Assembly: GCF_014191495.1 (NCBI RefSeq)
Contig: NZ_JACHWR010000002.1
Span: 1,426,001-1,490,000, forward strand
Length of the DNA stretch: 64,000 bases
From: Nocardioides soli
Lineage (GTDB): Bacteria; Actinomycetota; Actinomycetes; Propionibacteriales; Nocardioidaceae
Direction of reading: 5' to 3'
The stretch's first letter is position 1. Each line of letters begins with the position of its first letter. The notes below the pieces were generated by a model, which worked only from the letters and a program-made list of their open reading frames with translations, ran no database searches and was not told the origin of the DNA. The position numbers and the translations under genes were made by a program. Positions 53,713-62,729 of the stretch are shown one piece after another.

Positions 53713-54687
53713 ATGTCTGAAGTTCTCGTCCTGATCGACCACGTCGACGGCGCGGTGCGCAAGCCGACGTACGAGCTCCTCACGATCGCCAAGCGCCTCG
53801 GCGAGCCCTCGGCCGTCTTCATCGGCCCGGCCGCGCGGGCCGGCGGTGCTGATGGGGTCACCGAGAAGGTGAAGCAGTACGGCGCCGAGAAGGTCTACGT
53901 CGTCGACGACGCGCAGATCAAGGGCTACCTGGTGGCTCCGAAGGCGGAGGTGCTCCAGCAGATCGCCGCGCAGGCGCTCGGCAACGGGGGGCTTGCCGCG
54001 ATCCTGATCCCGTCCTCCGCGGAGGGCAAGGAGATCGGCGCCCGCCTCGCGATCAAGATCGAGTCGGGCCTGATCACCGACGCCGTCGACGTCACCGCCG
54101 ACGGTGTCGCTACGCAGAGCGTGTTCGCCGGCAACTTCACCCTGACCGGCAAGGTCACGAAGGGCACCCCGATCATCACCGTCAAGCCCAACTCCGCGGC
54201 TCCGGAGGAGTCGGCGGGGGCGGGTGCCGTCGTGGAGTTCGCCGCGACGATCTCCGACGCCGCCAAGAAGGCGCAGATCGTGGCCTCGCAGCCGCGTCAG
54301 GCGACCGGCCGCCCCGAGCTCACCGAGGCCGCGATCGTGGTCTCCGGTGGCCGCGGCACCGGCGGCAACTTCGAGCCGGTCGAGGCGCTCGCCGACGCCC
54401 TCGGCGCCGCCGTCGGCGCCTCGCGTGCCGCGGTCGACTCGGGCTGGATGCCGCACAGCTTCCAGGTGGGCCAGACCGGCAAGACCGTCTCCCCGCAGCT
54501 CTACGTCGCCAACGGCATCTCCGGCGCGATCCAGCACCGGGCCGGCATGCAGACCTCGAAGACGATCGTGGCCGTCAACAAGGACGAGGAGGCCCCGATC
54601 TTCGAGCTCGTCGACTTCGGCGTCGTGGGCGACCTGCACACGGTCCTGCCCGCCGCGACCGAGCAGATCGTCAAGCGCAAGGGCTGA
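53713..54687 (+). CDS. etfA: electron transfer flavoprotein alpha subunit
   Basis: The protein has 324 residues from ATG 53713, with a GAGGAGCG site before it. The C-terminal FAD domain is complete: [60 protein letters not shown] and [20 protein letters not shown]. It binds the FAD of the ETF dimer. Confidence 0.97.
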   Translation: MSEVLVLIDHVDGAVRKPTYELLTIAKRLGEPSAVFIGPAARAGGADGVTEKVKQYGAEKVYVVDDAQIKGYLVAPKAEVLQQIAAQALGNGGLAAILIPSSAEGKEIGARLAIKIESGLITDAVDVTADGVATQSVFAGNFTLTGKVTKGTPIITVKPNSAAPEESAGAGAVVEFAATISDAAKKAQIVASQPRQATGRPELTEAAIVVSGGRGTGGNFEPVEALADALGAAVGASRAAVDSGWMPHSFQVGQTGKTVSPQLYVANGISGAIQHRAGMQTSKTIVAVNKDEEAPIFELVDFGVVGDLHTVLPAATEQIVKRKG

Positions 54688-54720
54688 TCGTCCGGCGCGA
54701 GCTGCGCCGTCGAGACACTC

Positions 54721-54760
54721 AGAATGGCTCCCGGGAGGTGATCCCGGGAGCCATTTCTGG
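54721..54760. terminator. strong hairpin terminator after etfA
   Basis: AATGGCTCCCGGGA (54723-54736) pairs perfectly with its complement at 54742-54755 around a 5-base loop, with further pairing outside. It lies between etfA and a convergent gene and can serve both strands. Confidence 0.85.
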
Positions 54761-54774
54761 TGTCTCGACGCCAG

Positions 54775-56241
54775 TCAGCCGGTGCCGCCGTACGACTCGT
54801 CGTCGACGATGCCGACCTGGGCGACCTCGACCGTCCGCTCCGTGCGGGTGCCGCCGAGGCGGATCCTGCGCAGGGCGACGTTGTTGCCGGTGGTGGTCTC
54901 GACCAGGTTGCCGTCGGGGTTGGCGGTCACCGAGACGTAGTAGACGCCGTTGGGCAGGTGGTCGACGCGGAAGGACTGGCCGGCGCGCATCTGGGTGTAG
55001 GTGTCGCCCCAGCCGGAGGCGAGCACCTCGCGGATGCTCAGCGACGACTGGTCGCCGCACGACGTGGCCAGGTCGGTGTTCTCGGGCTTCCACAGCGCGT
55101 TGGGGACGGTCAGGTCGATCGCGTCGGTGTTGGCCAGGCAGAAGGCCTCCTTCTTCGACACCGCCGCCTCGGTCCGGTCCTTGCGCAGCAGCGTGTAGCG
55201 GGCGAAGTCCTCGAAGTGCCAGTGCTGGTGCGACGGCTTGGCGTCCCAGTGCAGCCGGCCGACGGGGGCGTAGCCGGTCTGGTTGCCGGCGCCGTCGAAG
55301 AAGTACTGGTAGGCGTCCATCAGGTCCGCGCCGCGCTGTCGGAAGCCGTCGACCACCAGCGGGCTGTCGCCGCCGTTCCACACGGTGGCGGAGAAGCGCA
55401 GGTACCTGCTGTTCCTCGACAGCGAGATGCCCCAGGCCGGCAGCGCGCGCAGGTCGGGGGTCGGGCCGTCGGGGCGCTGCGCGGGCCCGGTCGGAGCGGT
55501 GGGTCGGGCGGGTCGCGCCGGCCGGCGGGCGTGGCCGTGGCCGGCCTCCTCCTCGATCGCCTCCTCGTCCTTCACCGTCAGCCGCACGGTGCGGCTCGCG
55601 TCGGCCGTCGAGAGACCGAACGCCTCGGCGTACGACCGCGCCACCCGGACCTTGACCGTGTAGCGGCCCGGCCCGATGCGCAGCGGCCGCCCGGCGGTGA
55701 GCAGCGTCGTCGCCCAGCCCTGCTGGATGCCCTGCACGGAGCCGATGCTGAAGGGGTTGTTCCAGCAGCCGGCGGGGTACGGCGAGCTCGGGTCGGCGTT
55801 CGGCTGCACTCGCTCCGACCAGCCGTTGAGGCAGACCTTCCGCTTCAGCACGATCGCCTTGCCGTGCCGCGGCTCGATGGTGACCCGCAGGAAGCCGCCG
55901 AGCCCGGAGAAGTCCGTCATCGAGCCGGTCGGCAGCGCGACGTCACCGGCGGGGGAGCGCCAGACGGTGCGGATCCTCTCGGCGTACGACGCCCGCGTCG
56001 ACCACAGCTCGAACGGCGCGCCCTGGGCGACGGCCCGCAGCCCGAGGTCGGTCCAGGTGCGCCCGCGGTAGGAGTAGGCCGTCACCTGCTTGGGCGCCCA
56101 GAGCGTGAACGGCGCGGCGGCGACCCGGGCCGGGGCCTCGGCCACGGCGGGCTGCGCGAGCGTCGGCTCGACGACGGCGAGCGCGGACCCGGCGAGTGCG
56201 AGCGACGCGAGGAGCGCGCCCGCGCGAGAGGAGCGGAGCAT
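54775..56241 (-). CDS. secreted lysyl-oxidase-like copper protein
   Basis: The protein has 488 residues from ATG 56241. It has a Sec signal peptide ([20 protein letters not shown]). The N-terminal 210 residues are a separate beta-rich domain with two Cys pairs. A Pro/Arg-rich linker ([17 protein letters not shown]) leads to a lysyl-oxidase-type domain with [16 protein letters not shown] at 337 on. In this family the three histidines here (338, 340, 342) bind copper. Lysyl oxidases oxidise protein lysines to allysine. The bacterial role is unclear. Confidence 0.83.
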   Translation of the reverse strand: MLRSSRAGALLASLALAGSALAVVEPTLAQPAVAEAPARVAAAPFTLWAPKQVTAYSYRGRTWTDLGLRAVAQGAPFELWSTRASYAERIRTVWRSPAGDVALPTGSMTDFSGLGGFLRVTIEPRHGKAIVLKRKVCLNGWSERVQPNADPSSPYPAGCWNNPFSIGSVQGIQQGWATTLLTAGRPLRIGPGRYTVKVRVARSYAEAFGLSTADASRTVRLTVKDEEAIEEEAGHGHARRPARPARPTAPTGPAQRPDGPTPDLRALPAWGISLSRNSRYLRFSATVWNGGDSPLVVDGFRQRGADLMDAYQYFFDGAGNQTGYAPVGRLHWDAKPSHQHWHFEDFARYTLLRKDRTEAAVSKKEAFCLANTDAIDLTVPNALWKPENTDLATSCGDQSSLSIREVLASGWGDTYTQMRAGQSFRVDHLPNGVYYVSVTANPDGNLVETTTGNNVALRRIRLGGTRTERTVEVAQVGIVDDESYGGTG

Positions 56242-56358
56242 GGACTTACCTTCCCCCGAACGAGTTGGACGAGCGTACGACGCGGGTCGGGCCGCTTTGG
56301 TTGCCTGACCGGCAAGACGGAGTCGGCGTCCGAGTCGCACGGAACTACCCTCGATGGC

Positions 56359-57609
56359 ATGAACACCCAGCAGGACGTGCTCGCCGTCGCCGAGCGGGCC
56401 CGCGCGGCCAGCCATGGCCTCGCGCTCGCGACCCGGGCCGAGAAGGACCGCGCGCTGCACGCGATGGCGGACTCCCTCCTCGCCCACCAGGACGAGATCC
56501 TCGCCGCCAACGACGAGGACGTGGCGCGCGCCGAGACGGCCGGCACGCCGCCGAACATCGTCGACCGACTCCGACTCACCCCGGACCGCCTCGCCGGCAT
56601 GGCCCAGGGCCTGCGCGACGTCGCGGACCTGCCCGACCCGGTCGGTGAGGTCGTGCGCGGGAGCACCCTCGCCAACGGGCTCGAGCTGCGCCAGGTGCGG
56701 GTGCCGTTCGGCGTGGTCGGGATGATCTACGAGGCGCGTCCCAACGTCACCGCCGATGCCGCCGGCATCTGCCTCAAGTCGGGCAATGCGGTGCTGCTCC
56801 GGGGCAGCTCCAGCGCCCGGTCGAGCAACGCCGCGATCGTCGCCGCGCTCCGGACCGCGGTGGGGGACGCCGACCTCGACCCCGATGTGGTGCAGCTGGT
56901 GCCCGGCGACAGCCACGAGAGCGTCAAGGCCCTGATGCGGGCCCGCGGCCACGTCGACGTGCTGATCCCGCGCGGGGGAGCGGGCCTGATCCGGTCCGTG
57001 GTCGAGGAGTCGACCGTGCCCGTGATCGAGACCGGCGTCGGCAACTGCCACGTGTACGTCGACCGGGCCGCCGACCTCGACAAGGCGCTCGCGATCGTGC
57101 TCAACGCCAAGACGCACCGCACCAGCGTCTGCAACTCGGCCGAGTCGTTGCTGGTGCACGCCGACCTCGTCGACAGCTTCGTCCCGCTGGTGGTCGCCGC
57201 CCTCCAGGACGCCGGGGTGACCATCCACGGCGACGCGGCGTTCCAGGCCCACGAGGGAGTCGTGGCGGCCACCGACGAGGACCACGCGGCGGAGTACCTC
57301 TCGCTCGACATGTCCGCGGCCGTCGTACCCGACCTGGACGCGGCCATCGAGCACATCCGGCGGTTCTCGAGCCAGCACACCGACGCGATCGTGACCGAGG
57401 ACCTCGGCGCCGCCCGGCGGTTCACGGCCGCCGTGGACTCCGCGGCGGTGCTGGTGAACGCGTCGACGCGGTTCACCGACGGGGGTGAGTTCGGCTTCGG
57501 TGCGGAGATCGGGATCAGCACCCAGAAGCTGCACGCCCGGGGCCCGATGGGGCTGCCCGAGATGACGTCGACCAAGTACGTCGTCACCGGCGACGGACAT
57601 GTCCGGTGA
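56359..57609 (+). CDS. proA: gamma-glutamyl phosphate reductase
   Basis: The protein has 416 residues from ATG 56359; a TACCCT box 7 nt upstream suggests a leaderless message. It reduces gamma-glutamyl phosphate to glutamate semialdehyde in proline synthesis. Motifs are [37 protein letters not shown], and the catalytic Cys258 in [13 protein letters not shown], then [20 protein letters not shown]. The gamma-glutamyl kinase gene proB is not next to it. Confidence 0.97.
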   Translation: MNTQQDVLAVAERARAASHGLALATRAEKDRALHAMADSLLAHQDEILAANDEDVARAETAGTPPNIVDRLRLTPDRLAGMAQGLRDVADLPDPVGEVVRGSTLANGLELRQVRVPFGVVGMIYEARPNVTADAAGICLKSGNAVLLRGSSSARSSNAAIVAALRTAVGDADLDPDVVQLVPGDSHESVKALMRARGHVDVLIPRGGAGLIRSVVEESTVPVIETGVGNCHVYVDRAADLDKALAIVLNAKTHRTSVCNSAESLLVHADLVDSFVPLVVAALQDAGVTIHGDAAFQAHEGVVAATDEDHAAEYLSLDMSAAVVPDLDAAIEHIRRFSSQHTDAIVTEDLGAARRFTAAVDSAAVLVNASTRFTDGGEFGFGAEIGISTQKLHARGPMGLPEMTSTKYVVTGDGHVR

Positions 57610-57628
57610 GCCCGGTAGGCTGTCGGTC

Positions 57629-57781
57629 ATGCTGAACGCGTACGTCGTCGCCCTCGCGGCCGAGGAGCACATCAACGAGAACGTGCCCAACCACTGGCTC
57701 GTCGGTGGCGTCACCCTCGCCTTCCTGATGGCGCTGCTGCTCGGGCTGATCTTCTTCGGCGCCGGACGAGAGCACAGCTGA
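57629..57781 (+). CDS. small single-span membrane protein
   Basis: The protein has 50 residues from ATG 57629. A TAGGCT box 7 nt before it (57616-57621) supports this start. It has an acidic start ([14 protein letters not shown]) and one membrane segment ([17 protein letters not shown]). It lies 19 bases after proA and just before nadD. The function is unknown. Confidence 0.75.
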   Translation: MLNAYVVALAAEEHINENVPNHWLVGGVTLAFLMALLLGLIFFGAGREHS

Positions 57782-57825
57782 CGACCGGGCAGATCGCCGA
57801 CCCCGGCTCCCACCCGCGTCGGCGG

Positions 57826-58416
57826 GTGGGGGTGATGGGCGGCACCTTCGACCCCATCCACCACGGTCACCTGGTGGCCGCGTCGGAGGTCCAGGCGTGG
57901 TTCGACCTCGACGAGGTCGTCTTCGTGCCGACCGGCGATCCGTGGCAGAAGTCCGACCGGGTGGTGACCCCGGCCGAGCACCGCTACCTGATGACGGTGA
58001 TCGCCACCGCGTCCAACCCGCGGTTCACGGTCTCCCGGGTCGACATCGACCGGCGCGGTCCGACGTACACGATCGACACGCTGCGCGACCTGCACACGCA
58101 GCTGCCGGACGCCGAGCTCTACTTCATCACCGGGGCCGATGCGCTGGCCGACATCTTCACCTGGCGGCACCCGGAGGAGCTCTTCGCGCTGGCCCAGTTC
58201 GTCGGCTGCACCCGGCCCGGCTACACGATGGACGACGCCACCCTCGGCGCGATCCCCGCCGACCGGGTGACGATGGTCGAGATCCCCGCGCTGGCGATCT
58301 CCTCCACCGACTGCCGGGAGCGGACCCGCCGCGGCGAGCCGGTCTGGTACCTCGTGCCCGACGGCGTCGTCCAGTACATCGCCAAGCACCACCTCTACCC
58401 GAAGGATCAGTCTTGA
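57826..58416 (+). CDS. nadD: nicotinate-nucleotide adenylyltransferase
   Basis: The protein has 196 residues from GTG 57826. It makes nicotinate adenine dinucleotide in NAD synthesis. It has [17 protein letters not shown] (nucleotidyltransferase HxGH), [13 protein letters not shown], and [21 protein letters not shown]. The start is uncertain: the frame is open back to a CTG at 57778 that overlaps the previous stop, and GTG 57832 or ATG 57835 are also possible. It overlaps rsfS by 4 bases. Confidence 0.95.
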   Translation: MGVMGGTFDPIHHGHLVAASEVQAWFDLDEVVFVPTGDPWQKSDRVVTPAEHRYLMTVIATASNPRFTVSRVDIDRRGPTYTIDTLRDLHTQLPDAELYFITGADALADIFTWRHPEELFALAQFVGCTRPGYTMDDATLGAIPADRVTMVEIPALAISSTDCRERTRRGEPVWYLVPDGVVQYIAKHHLYPKDQS

Positions 58417-58787
58417 CCGCCACCGAGCACGCCCTCGAGCTCGTGCGCGCCGCCGCCCGTGCGGCGTCGGAGAAGCTCGCCCAGCAGATCGTGGCCTTCG
58501 ACGTGAGCGACCAGCTGGCGATCACCGACGCCTTCGTGCTCGCCTCGGCCAGCAACGACCGGCAGGTCAAGGCCATCGTCGACGAGGTCGAGGACAAGCT
58601 CCGCGAGATCGGCGCCAAGCCGATCCGCCGCGAGGGCGAGCGCGACGGCCGCTGGGTGCTCATCGACTACGGCGAGATCGTCGTGCACATCCAGCACGAG
58701 GAGGAGCGCCAGTTCTACGCCCTCGAGCGGCTCTGGCGCGACTGCCCCACGATCGAGCTGCCCGCCGACGTCGTCTCGCATGACTGA
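58413..58787 (+). CDS. rsfS: ribosomal silencing factor RsfS
   Basis: The protein has 124 residues from TTG 58413, which overlaps the nadD stop as TTGA. The family pattern is [22 protein letters not shown], then [20 protein letters not shown] and [20 protein letters not shown] with the usual ERLW. It binds ribosomal protein L14 and keeps subunits apart under nutrient limitation. The nadD-rsfS order is the normal one. Confidence 0.96.
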   Translation: MTATEHALELVRAAARAASEKLAQQIVAFDVSDQLAITDAFVLASASNDRQVKAIVDEVEDKLREIGAKPIRREGERDGRWVLIDYGEIVVHIQHEEERQFYALERLWRDCPTIELPADVVSHD

Positions 58788-59397
58788 ACTGGCCCGGCGC
58801 CTGGTGCTGCTGCGGCACGGCCGCACGGCCTGGAACGCCGCGCGCCGGCTGCAGGGCCAGAGCGACGTCGAGATCGACGACACCGGGCACCGCCAGGCCG
58901 CCGCGGTCGCGCCGGTGATCGCCGCGATGCGCCCGACGGCACTCTGGTCCTCCGACAGTGCCCGCGCCCGGGAGACCGCGGCGTACGTCGCGAAGGAGAC
59001 CGGGCTCGACCCGACGTACGACTCCCGGCTGCGCGAGTACTTCCTCGCCGACCGGCAGGGCCTGACCCACGACGAGTACGCCGCCCTCGCCCCCGATGAG
59101 TTCGCCGCCTTCCGGGTCGGCGACTACAGCCTGATCCCCGGCGGCGAGACGACCGAGCAGGTGGCGGTCCGGATGGTCGCGGCCCTGCGCGACCTGCTCG
59201 CCTCGATCGCCCCGGGGGAGACGGCCGTCGCGGTCTCCCACGGCGCCGCGATCCGCGACGCCGTACCGATGCTGCTCGGCTGGCCGGTCGCCGCGGGGTC
59301 CGCCCTACACGGCATCGCCAACTGCGCCTGGGCCGAGTTCGACGAGGCCGAGCCCGGCGGCCGGCTTCGGCTGCTCGCCTACAACCGCACGGCCTGA
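58780..59397 (+). CDS. histidine phosphatase family protein (phosphoglycerate-mutase-like)
   Basis: The protein has 205 residues from ATG 58780, overlapping rsfS by 8 bases. It has the RHG motif LVLLRHGRTAWNAARRLQGQ, the acid region ARETAAYVAKETGL, and a second His in AVAVSHGAAIRDAV. This gene often follows nadD-rsfS in actinobacteria and encodes a broad-range phosphatase, sometimes a glucosyl-3-phosphoglycerate phosphatase. The substrate is not settled by sequence. Confidence 0.92.
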   Translation: MTELARRLVLLRHGRTAWNAARRLQGQSDVEIDDTGHRQAAAVAPVIAAMRPTALWSSDSARARETAAYVAKETGLDPTYDSRLREYFLADRQGLTHDEYAALAPDEFAAFRVGDYSLIPGGETTEQVAVRMVAALRDLLASIAPGETAVAVSHGAAIRDAVPMLLGWPVAAGSALHGIANCAWAEFDEAEPGGRLRLLAYNRTA

Positions 59398-59414
59398 CCG
59401 CGGACCGGCCCCGA

Positions 59415-59445
59415 TTTCGCATCCGGCGAGTCCGTTGGCTAGTAT
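59415..59445 (+). promoter_or_regulatory. promoter of the tRNA gene
   Basis: TAGTAT at 59440-59445 is a good -10 box about 40 bases before the tRNA. TTTCGC at 59415 is a weak -35 partner with a slightly long spacer. Confidence 0.45.
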
Positions 59446-59485
59446 TCCGCGAGTTGTCACCCCCGTACTCCGGGGCAGCGACGAT

Positions 59486-59561
59486 GGGGCTGTGGCGCAG
59501 CTGGTAGCGCATCTGCATGGCATGCAGAGGGTCAGGGGTTCGAGTCCCCTCAGCTCCACCA
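59486..59561 (+). tRNA. tRNA-Ala (GGC anticodon)
   Basis: A 73-base cloverleaf plus encoded CCA. The acceptor GGGGCTG pairs with CAGCTCC (one G-U). The anticodon arm is TCTGC, loop ATGGCAT, GCAGA, giving anticodon GGC. The T arm AGGGGTTCGAGTCCCCT is complete. Its 3' end is followed at once by integrase-type genes and is the probable attachment site. Confidence 0.96.
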
Positions 59562-59617
59562 AAGACGCAGGTCAGCGGCCGTGCCGGCATCCTGAACAAG
59601 GGATGACAGCATGGCCG

Positions 59618-59639
59618 TTCGACATTTATTCGACACTTA
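59618..59639 (+). repeat. two 11-bp direct repeats near the attachment site
   Basis: TTCGACATTTA and TTCGACACTTA are adjacent at 59618 and 59629 in an AT-rich patch between the tRNA and the excisionase gene. They may be arm-type integrase or excisionase sites. The rest of 59562-59718 shows no gene. Confidence 0.55.
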
Positions 59640-59718
59640 TTCCGCGCGGCAGGGCCCGGCCAGGAGTCGTCTGGGACGGGTTCGAGACGGCTCGGGTGGG
59701 CTCGGCCACCTACGTGGC

Positions 59719-59979
59719 ATGGACACCAGTCGTGTCGTGGCGATGGAGCCGGTGGTCACGCTCGCCGAGCTCGCCGAGCACCTCCACGTCAGCGTGCAGA
59801 CCCTCTACGACCTGCGCTGCCAGGGCCGAGGGCCGCGGGCGTTCCGGGTCGGGCGGGAGCTGCACGTCCGCATCAGCGAGGTCGAGGCGTGGCTGGCCCG
59901 CCTGGAGGCCGAAGACACGACCGGTGACACGAGCGGTGACGGGGCCGGTGATGCGAGCGGTGCTGGGGCCAGGCGATGA
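59719..59979 (+). CDS. excisionase-like helix-turn-helix protein
   Basis: The protein has 86 residues from ATG 59719; ATG 59743 is a possible alternative. It has a MerR/Xis-type winged helix (VVTLAELAEHLHVSVQTLYD then GPRAFRVGRELHVRISEVEAWL), the usual HTH_17 pattern. The C-terminus is a Gly/Asp/Ala-rich tail. It overlaps the integrase start by 4 bases and probably sets the direction of recombination. Confidence 0.87.
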   Translation: MDTSRVVAMEPVVTLAELAEHLHVSVQTLYDLRCQGRGPRAFRVGRELHVRISEVEAWLARLEAEDTTGDTSGDGAGDASGAGARR

Positions 59980-61268
59980 GCCGGGGCCGGCCCCGCACGA
60001 CCATCGGCACCTTCGGCCAGATCACCGTCACCGTGGTCGGGCCACGCCGACACCGGGCGTTCACCCGCTACCGCGACGTCGACGGGCGGCTGCGGCCGGT
60101 CACCGCGACCGCCGGCTCGGCGCGCGCCGCGGAAGCCGTGTTGAAGCGTCGGCTCGCCGACCGCGCGGGGTACGGGCACGGGGGAGTGCTGAGTCCCGCG
60201 AGCCCGTTCGGCGACCTGTGCGAGCTGTGGCTGGCCGACCTCGAGCTCCGCGACATCTCCGAGGGGACGAAGGACAACTACCGCGACGACCTCCGGCTGC
60301 ACGTGCGGCCGTTCTTCGACAGCTACACCCTCGGCGAGATCACCACCGGGCGTACCGAGACCTTCATCAAGACCGAGCGCGCCGTCTCCTACTCCAGGGC
60401 CAAGCACTCCCGGACGGTCCTCAACCAGCTCTTCGGCTTCGCGCTGCGCCACGACGCCATCGGGCGCAACCCCGTCGAAGGCACCTCGCCGCTTCCCCGA
60501 CCGAAGCACCACGTCCAGGCCATGACCCTGAGCCAGGTCCAGGCCATCCGTGCCGCAGCCGCGCGGTGGCGCGCCGAGCCCGGCGTGATGGGCCCGAAGC
60601 CCGACGGTCAGGTCCGCGACGCCATCGAGATCCTGCTCGGCACCTCGGTCAGGCCCGGAGAGGTGCTCGCCCTGCGGCCCTGCGACGTCGACGACCGGCC
60701 CAGGGGCATGGTCATCCACGTGCGCGGCACGATCGTGAACCAGGCCGGCCGGGGTACGTTCCGCCAGGACCACCCGAAGACAGATGCATCGGTGCGTCAG
60801 CTGCCCGTCCCCGAGTTCGCGGCGGTGGTCATCCGACGAAGGCTGAGCCAGATGAAGCCCGAGGAGCGGGAGACGACCATCTTCCACAACCGGACCGGCG
60901 GCCCGCTCACCCTGCACAACTTCCGTCGTACGTTCCGGGAGTTCCTCGTCCTGGCGAACCTGCAGGACTCGGGCATCACCCCCCGCTGGTACCGGCGCAC
61001 GGGCGCCACCGTCCTCTCGCGCGGACTGGGAGTCGACGCCGCGGCCTCGTTCCTCGGCCACACCTCCAAGGCCGTCACCGAGGCCCACTACATCGAGCCC
61101 GACCGCACGATCGACTTCGGACCGGCCGAGGCACTCGAGCTCGCCCTGCGGCCCGTGGACCCAGATGGGGCGCTGCTGGCCAGGCCGGAGAGCGACGACG
61201 AGGAGGACGTCCTCGACCAGCTGCTCGGCGACGACGAACGAGGCGACGACGAACGAGGCGCCGCGTAG
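59976..61268 (+). CDS. int: tyrosine site-specific integrase
   Basis: The protein has 430 residues from ATG 59976. An arm-binding N-terminus leads to a SAM-like core-binding domain (LCELWLADLELRDISEGTKDNYRD, here in part) and the catalytic domain. Catalytic residues are Arg226 (SVRPGEVLAL), Arg340 in RWYRRTGATVL, His362 (FLGHTSK) and Tyr372 (AHYIEP). The position usually held by the first His of box II (HxxR) is Arg337. The C-terminus is acidic. It should integrate the element into the tRNA-Ala gene. Confidence 0.94.
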   Translation: MSRGRPRTTIGTFGQITVTVVGPRRHRAFTRYRDVDGRLRPVTATAGSARAAEAVLKRRLADRAGYGHGGVLSPASPFGDLCELWLADLELRDISEGTKDNYRDDLRLHVRPFFDSYTLGEITTGRTETFIKTERAVSYSRAKHSRTVLNQLFGFALRHDAIGRNPVEGTSPLPRPKHHVQAMTLSQVQAIRAAAARWRAEPGVMGPKPDGQVRDAIEILLGTSVRPGEVLALRPCDVDDRPRGMVIHVRGTIVNQAGRGTFRQDHPKTDASVRQLPVPEFAAVVIRRRLSQMKPEERETTIFHNRTGGPLTLHNFRRTFREFLVLANLQDSGITPRWYRRTGATVLSRGLGVDAAASFLGHTSKAVTEAHYIEPDRTIDFGPAEALELALRPVDPDGALLARPESDDEEDVLDQLLGDDERGDDERGAA

Positions 61269-61270
61269 AC

Positions 61271-61290
61271 GCGGTGCCGCCGAATCGGCG
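61271..61290 (+). repeat. left copy of a 20-bp repeat bordering the TA pair
   Basis: GCGGTGCCGCCGAATCGGCG recurs at 62679-62698 with one mismatch. The two copies border the HTH/nucleotidyltransferase pair. Confidence 0.7.
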
Positions 61291-61365
61291 ACGCCAGAGC
61301 GGGCGCACGGATGATGAAGGGAGGTTCCGATGTACGTGAGGCTGCTTGCCTCCTCGATCGACCTG

Positions 61366-61397
61366 TTATCCAATCTGATAATGGTAATCTGGCTGTC
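61366..61397 (+). promoter_or_regulatory. operator-promoter of the HTH/nucleotidyltransferase pair
   Basis: TTATC (61366-61370) and GATAA (61377-61381) form an inverted repeat, and AATCTG occurs as a direct repeat next to it. TAATCT (61385-61390) stands 7 nt before GTG 61398 as a -10 box. This fits autoregulation by the HTH protein. Confidence 0.55.
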
Positions 61398-62006
61398 GTG
61401 GTCGAGGAGCTGGATTCGGACACCCGCGAGGTCATCGCGTTCCTGCGTGGAGCGGTGACCTCCAGCGGCCTGTCCCAGGCTGCCTTCGCGCGGGCGTTGG
61501 GGACCTCGCCGGCACGGCTCTCGACCTACCTGAGTGGGCAGACCCGGCCGTCGGCGCACTTCGTCTTCCGTGCCCGTCGGATCGGGGAGGCGCTCGGCGC
61601 CGCGGCCGGTCGGGGCCTGATGTCCGCGCCGGCCACGGCGGCGGCGATGCGGACCCAGCAGCGTGGTGGTGAGGCCGACTGGACCTGGCGGATGCTGCTC
61701 CAGGGCCGCGACGACCTTGCGGTCATCCTCCGCGACGAGGACGCCGGCTTGGCGGCGGCGTGGGAGGCCGAGCCCGCCAGCATCGGTGCCGCCGGATGGG
61801 ACGCGCTCCTGGCAGCGCTCGTCACCCACGAGTTCGAGCAAGCCGGCCGACCGGCCCCCATCTGGGCGACCACCGTCGCGGCGCTGCCGGAGCCCTGGAT
61901 GCCCGAACACCCCTTCCTCGACCCGGACCGCGTCCGCGCTCAGACGCCCGACTGGCTCAGCGCACGCAACATCTTCGTCCCGGCGCGCGACCTGGTGACG
62001 GCATGA
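61398..62006 (+). CDS. HTH protein, candidate antitoxin
   Basis: The protein has 202 residues from GTG 61398, chosen because the -10 box leaves no room for the earlier ATG 61311. An XRE-like helix-turn-helix lies near residues 20-50 (SGLSQAAFARALGTSPARLS then TYLSGQTRPS). The remainder is helical with DWTWRMLLQGRDDLAVIL and a closing WLSARNIFVPARDLV. It overlaps the next gene by 4 bases. The gene order is that of an antitoxin before a nucleotidyltransferase toxin. This role is inferred. Confidence 0.75.
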   Translation: MVEELDSDTREVIAFLRGAVTSSGLSQAAFARALGTSPARLSTYLSGQTRPSAHFVFRARRIGEALGAAAGRGLMSAPATAAAMRTQQRGGEADWTWRMLLQGRDDLAVILRDEDAGLAAAWEAEPASIGAAGWDALLAALVTHEFEQAGRPAPIWATTVAALPEPWMPEHPFLDPDRVRAQTPDWLSARNIFVPARDLVTA

Positions 62007-62644
62007 CCGGGCCAGGCGTCCACGAATTCGACGCGAAGCTGACCACGGAGCTGCTCTCGGAACTCGACCAGCGCCTGCGTGTGCGAGGTGTGGCGGCAGC
62101 GGTGTTCGTCGTCGGAGGCGCCGCGATCGCGGCCACCGGGATCCGTGCCGGTCGGCTCACCCAGGACGTCGACGCGCTGACGCGTGACCCCGCCGTCCTT
62201 GAGGAGGCGAGCGCCATCGCAGTCGAGCGCGGGCTGACCCCACATTGGCTGAACGCGACCGCCGCGATGTGGATGCCGCCACTGCCCACTGGGGTACTCG
62301 ATCCGCCATCCGAGCCGGGGCTGCGGGTGACGTACGCCGATGAGGGCTTCCTGTTCGCGACCAAGCTCGTCGCCCAGCGCGCGAAGGACGCCCAGGACCT
62401 CCGCGACCTCGCTGCCCGGCTCGGCATGGCTACGGCGACTGGCGCAGACCTCGAGCAGCACATCCGCAGCTACTACACCGACCGGGACATGCTGGAGTTC
62501 ATCCTCAGAGGAAACGACATCGACACCGAGCTCACCCTCCTGGCCGATGACGCCTCACGGATGCTGCAACGAACGCACCGGTCCCTTCCGCCTGATCCGC
62601 CCCGGGCGGTCCCGAGAAACGAGCCACCCAGTCTCGGCTTCTGA
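62003..62644 (+). CDS. nucleotidyltransferase (DUF6036/AbiEii-like), candidate toxin
   Basis: The protein has 213 residues from ATG 62003 (ATGA overlap). It has the nucleotidyltransferase start: VFVVGGAAIAATGIRAGRLT followed by QDVDAL, where the GG and the DxD acids are the active site. A KLVAQRAKDAQDLRDLA helix follows, as in DUF6036 and AbiEii/MenT-type proteins. In such toxin-antitoxin systems the enzyme adds nucleotides to tRNA or protein targets. A role in keeping the element or in phage defence is possible. Confidence 0.78.
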   Translation: MTGPGVHEFDAKLTTELLSELDQRLRVRGVAAAVFVVGGAAIAATGIRAGRLTQDVDALTRDPAVLEEASAIAVERGLTPHWLNATAAMWMPPLPTGVLDPPSEPGLRVTYADEGFLFATKLVAQRAKDAQDLRDLAARLGMATATGADLEQHIRSYYTDRDMLEFILRGNDIDTELTLLADDASRMLQRTHRSLPPDPPRAVPRNEPPSLGF

Positions 62645-62678
62645 GCGGACGAGGCGGCTCCGGCCCCTGCTGGGAGAG

Positions 62679-62703
62679 GCGGTGCCGCCGATTCGGCGGC
62701 ACC
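62679..62703. terminator. hairpin terminator / right copy of the bordering repeat
   Basis: GGTGCCGCCG (62681-62690) pairs with CGGCGGCACC (62694-62703) around a 3-base loop. It lies between the toxin candidate and the convergent helicase gene and includes the second copy of the 20-bp repeat. Confidence 0.75.
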
Positions 62704-62729
62704 GTCAACCGCACGGGAACCTGCGAAGC

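Noticed and set aside
59611..59718. Longer form of the excisionase-like gene from ATG 59611
   Set aside because: The extra 36 residues cover the direct repeats and have no homologous pattern; ATG 59719 gives a normal-sized excisionase.
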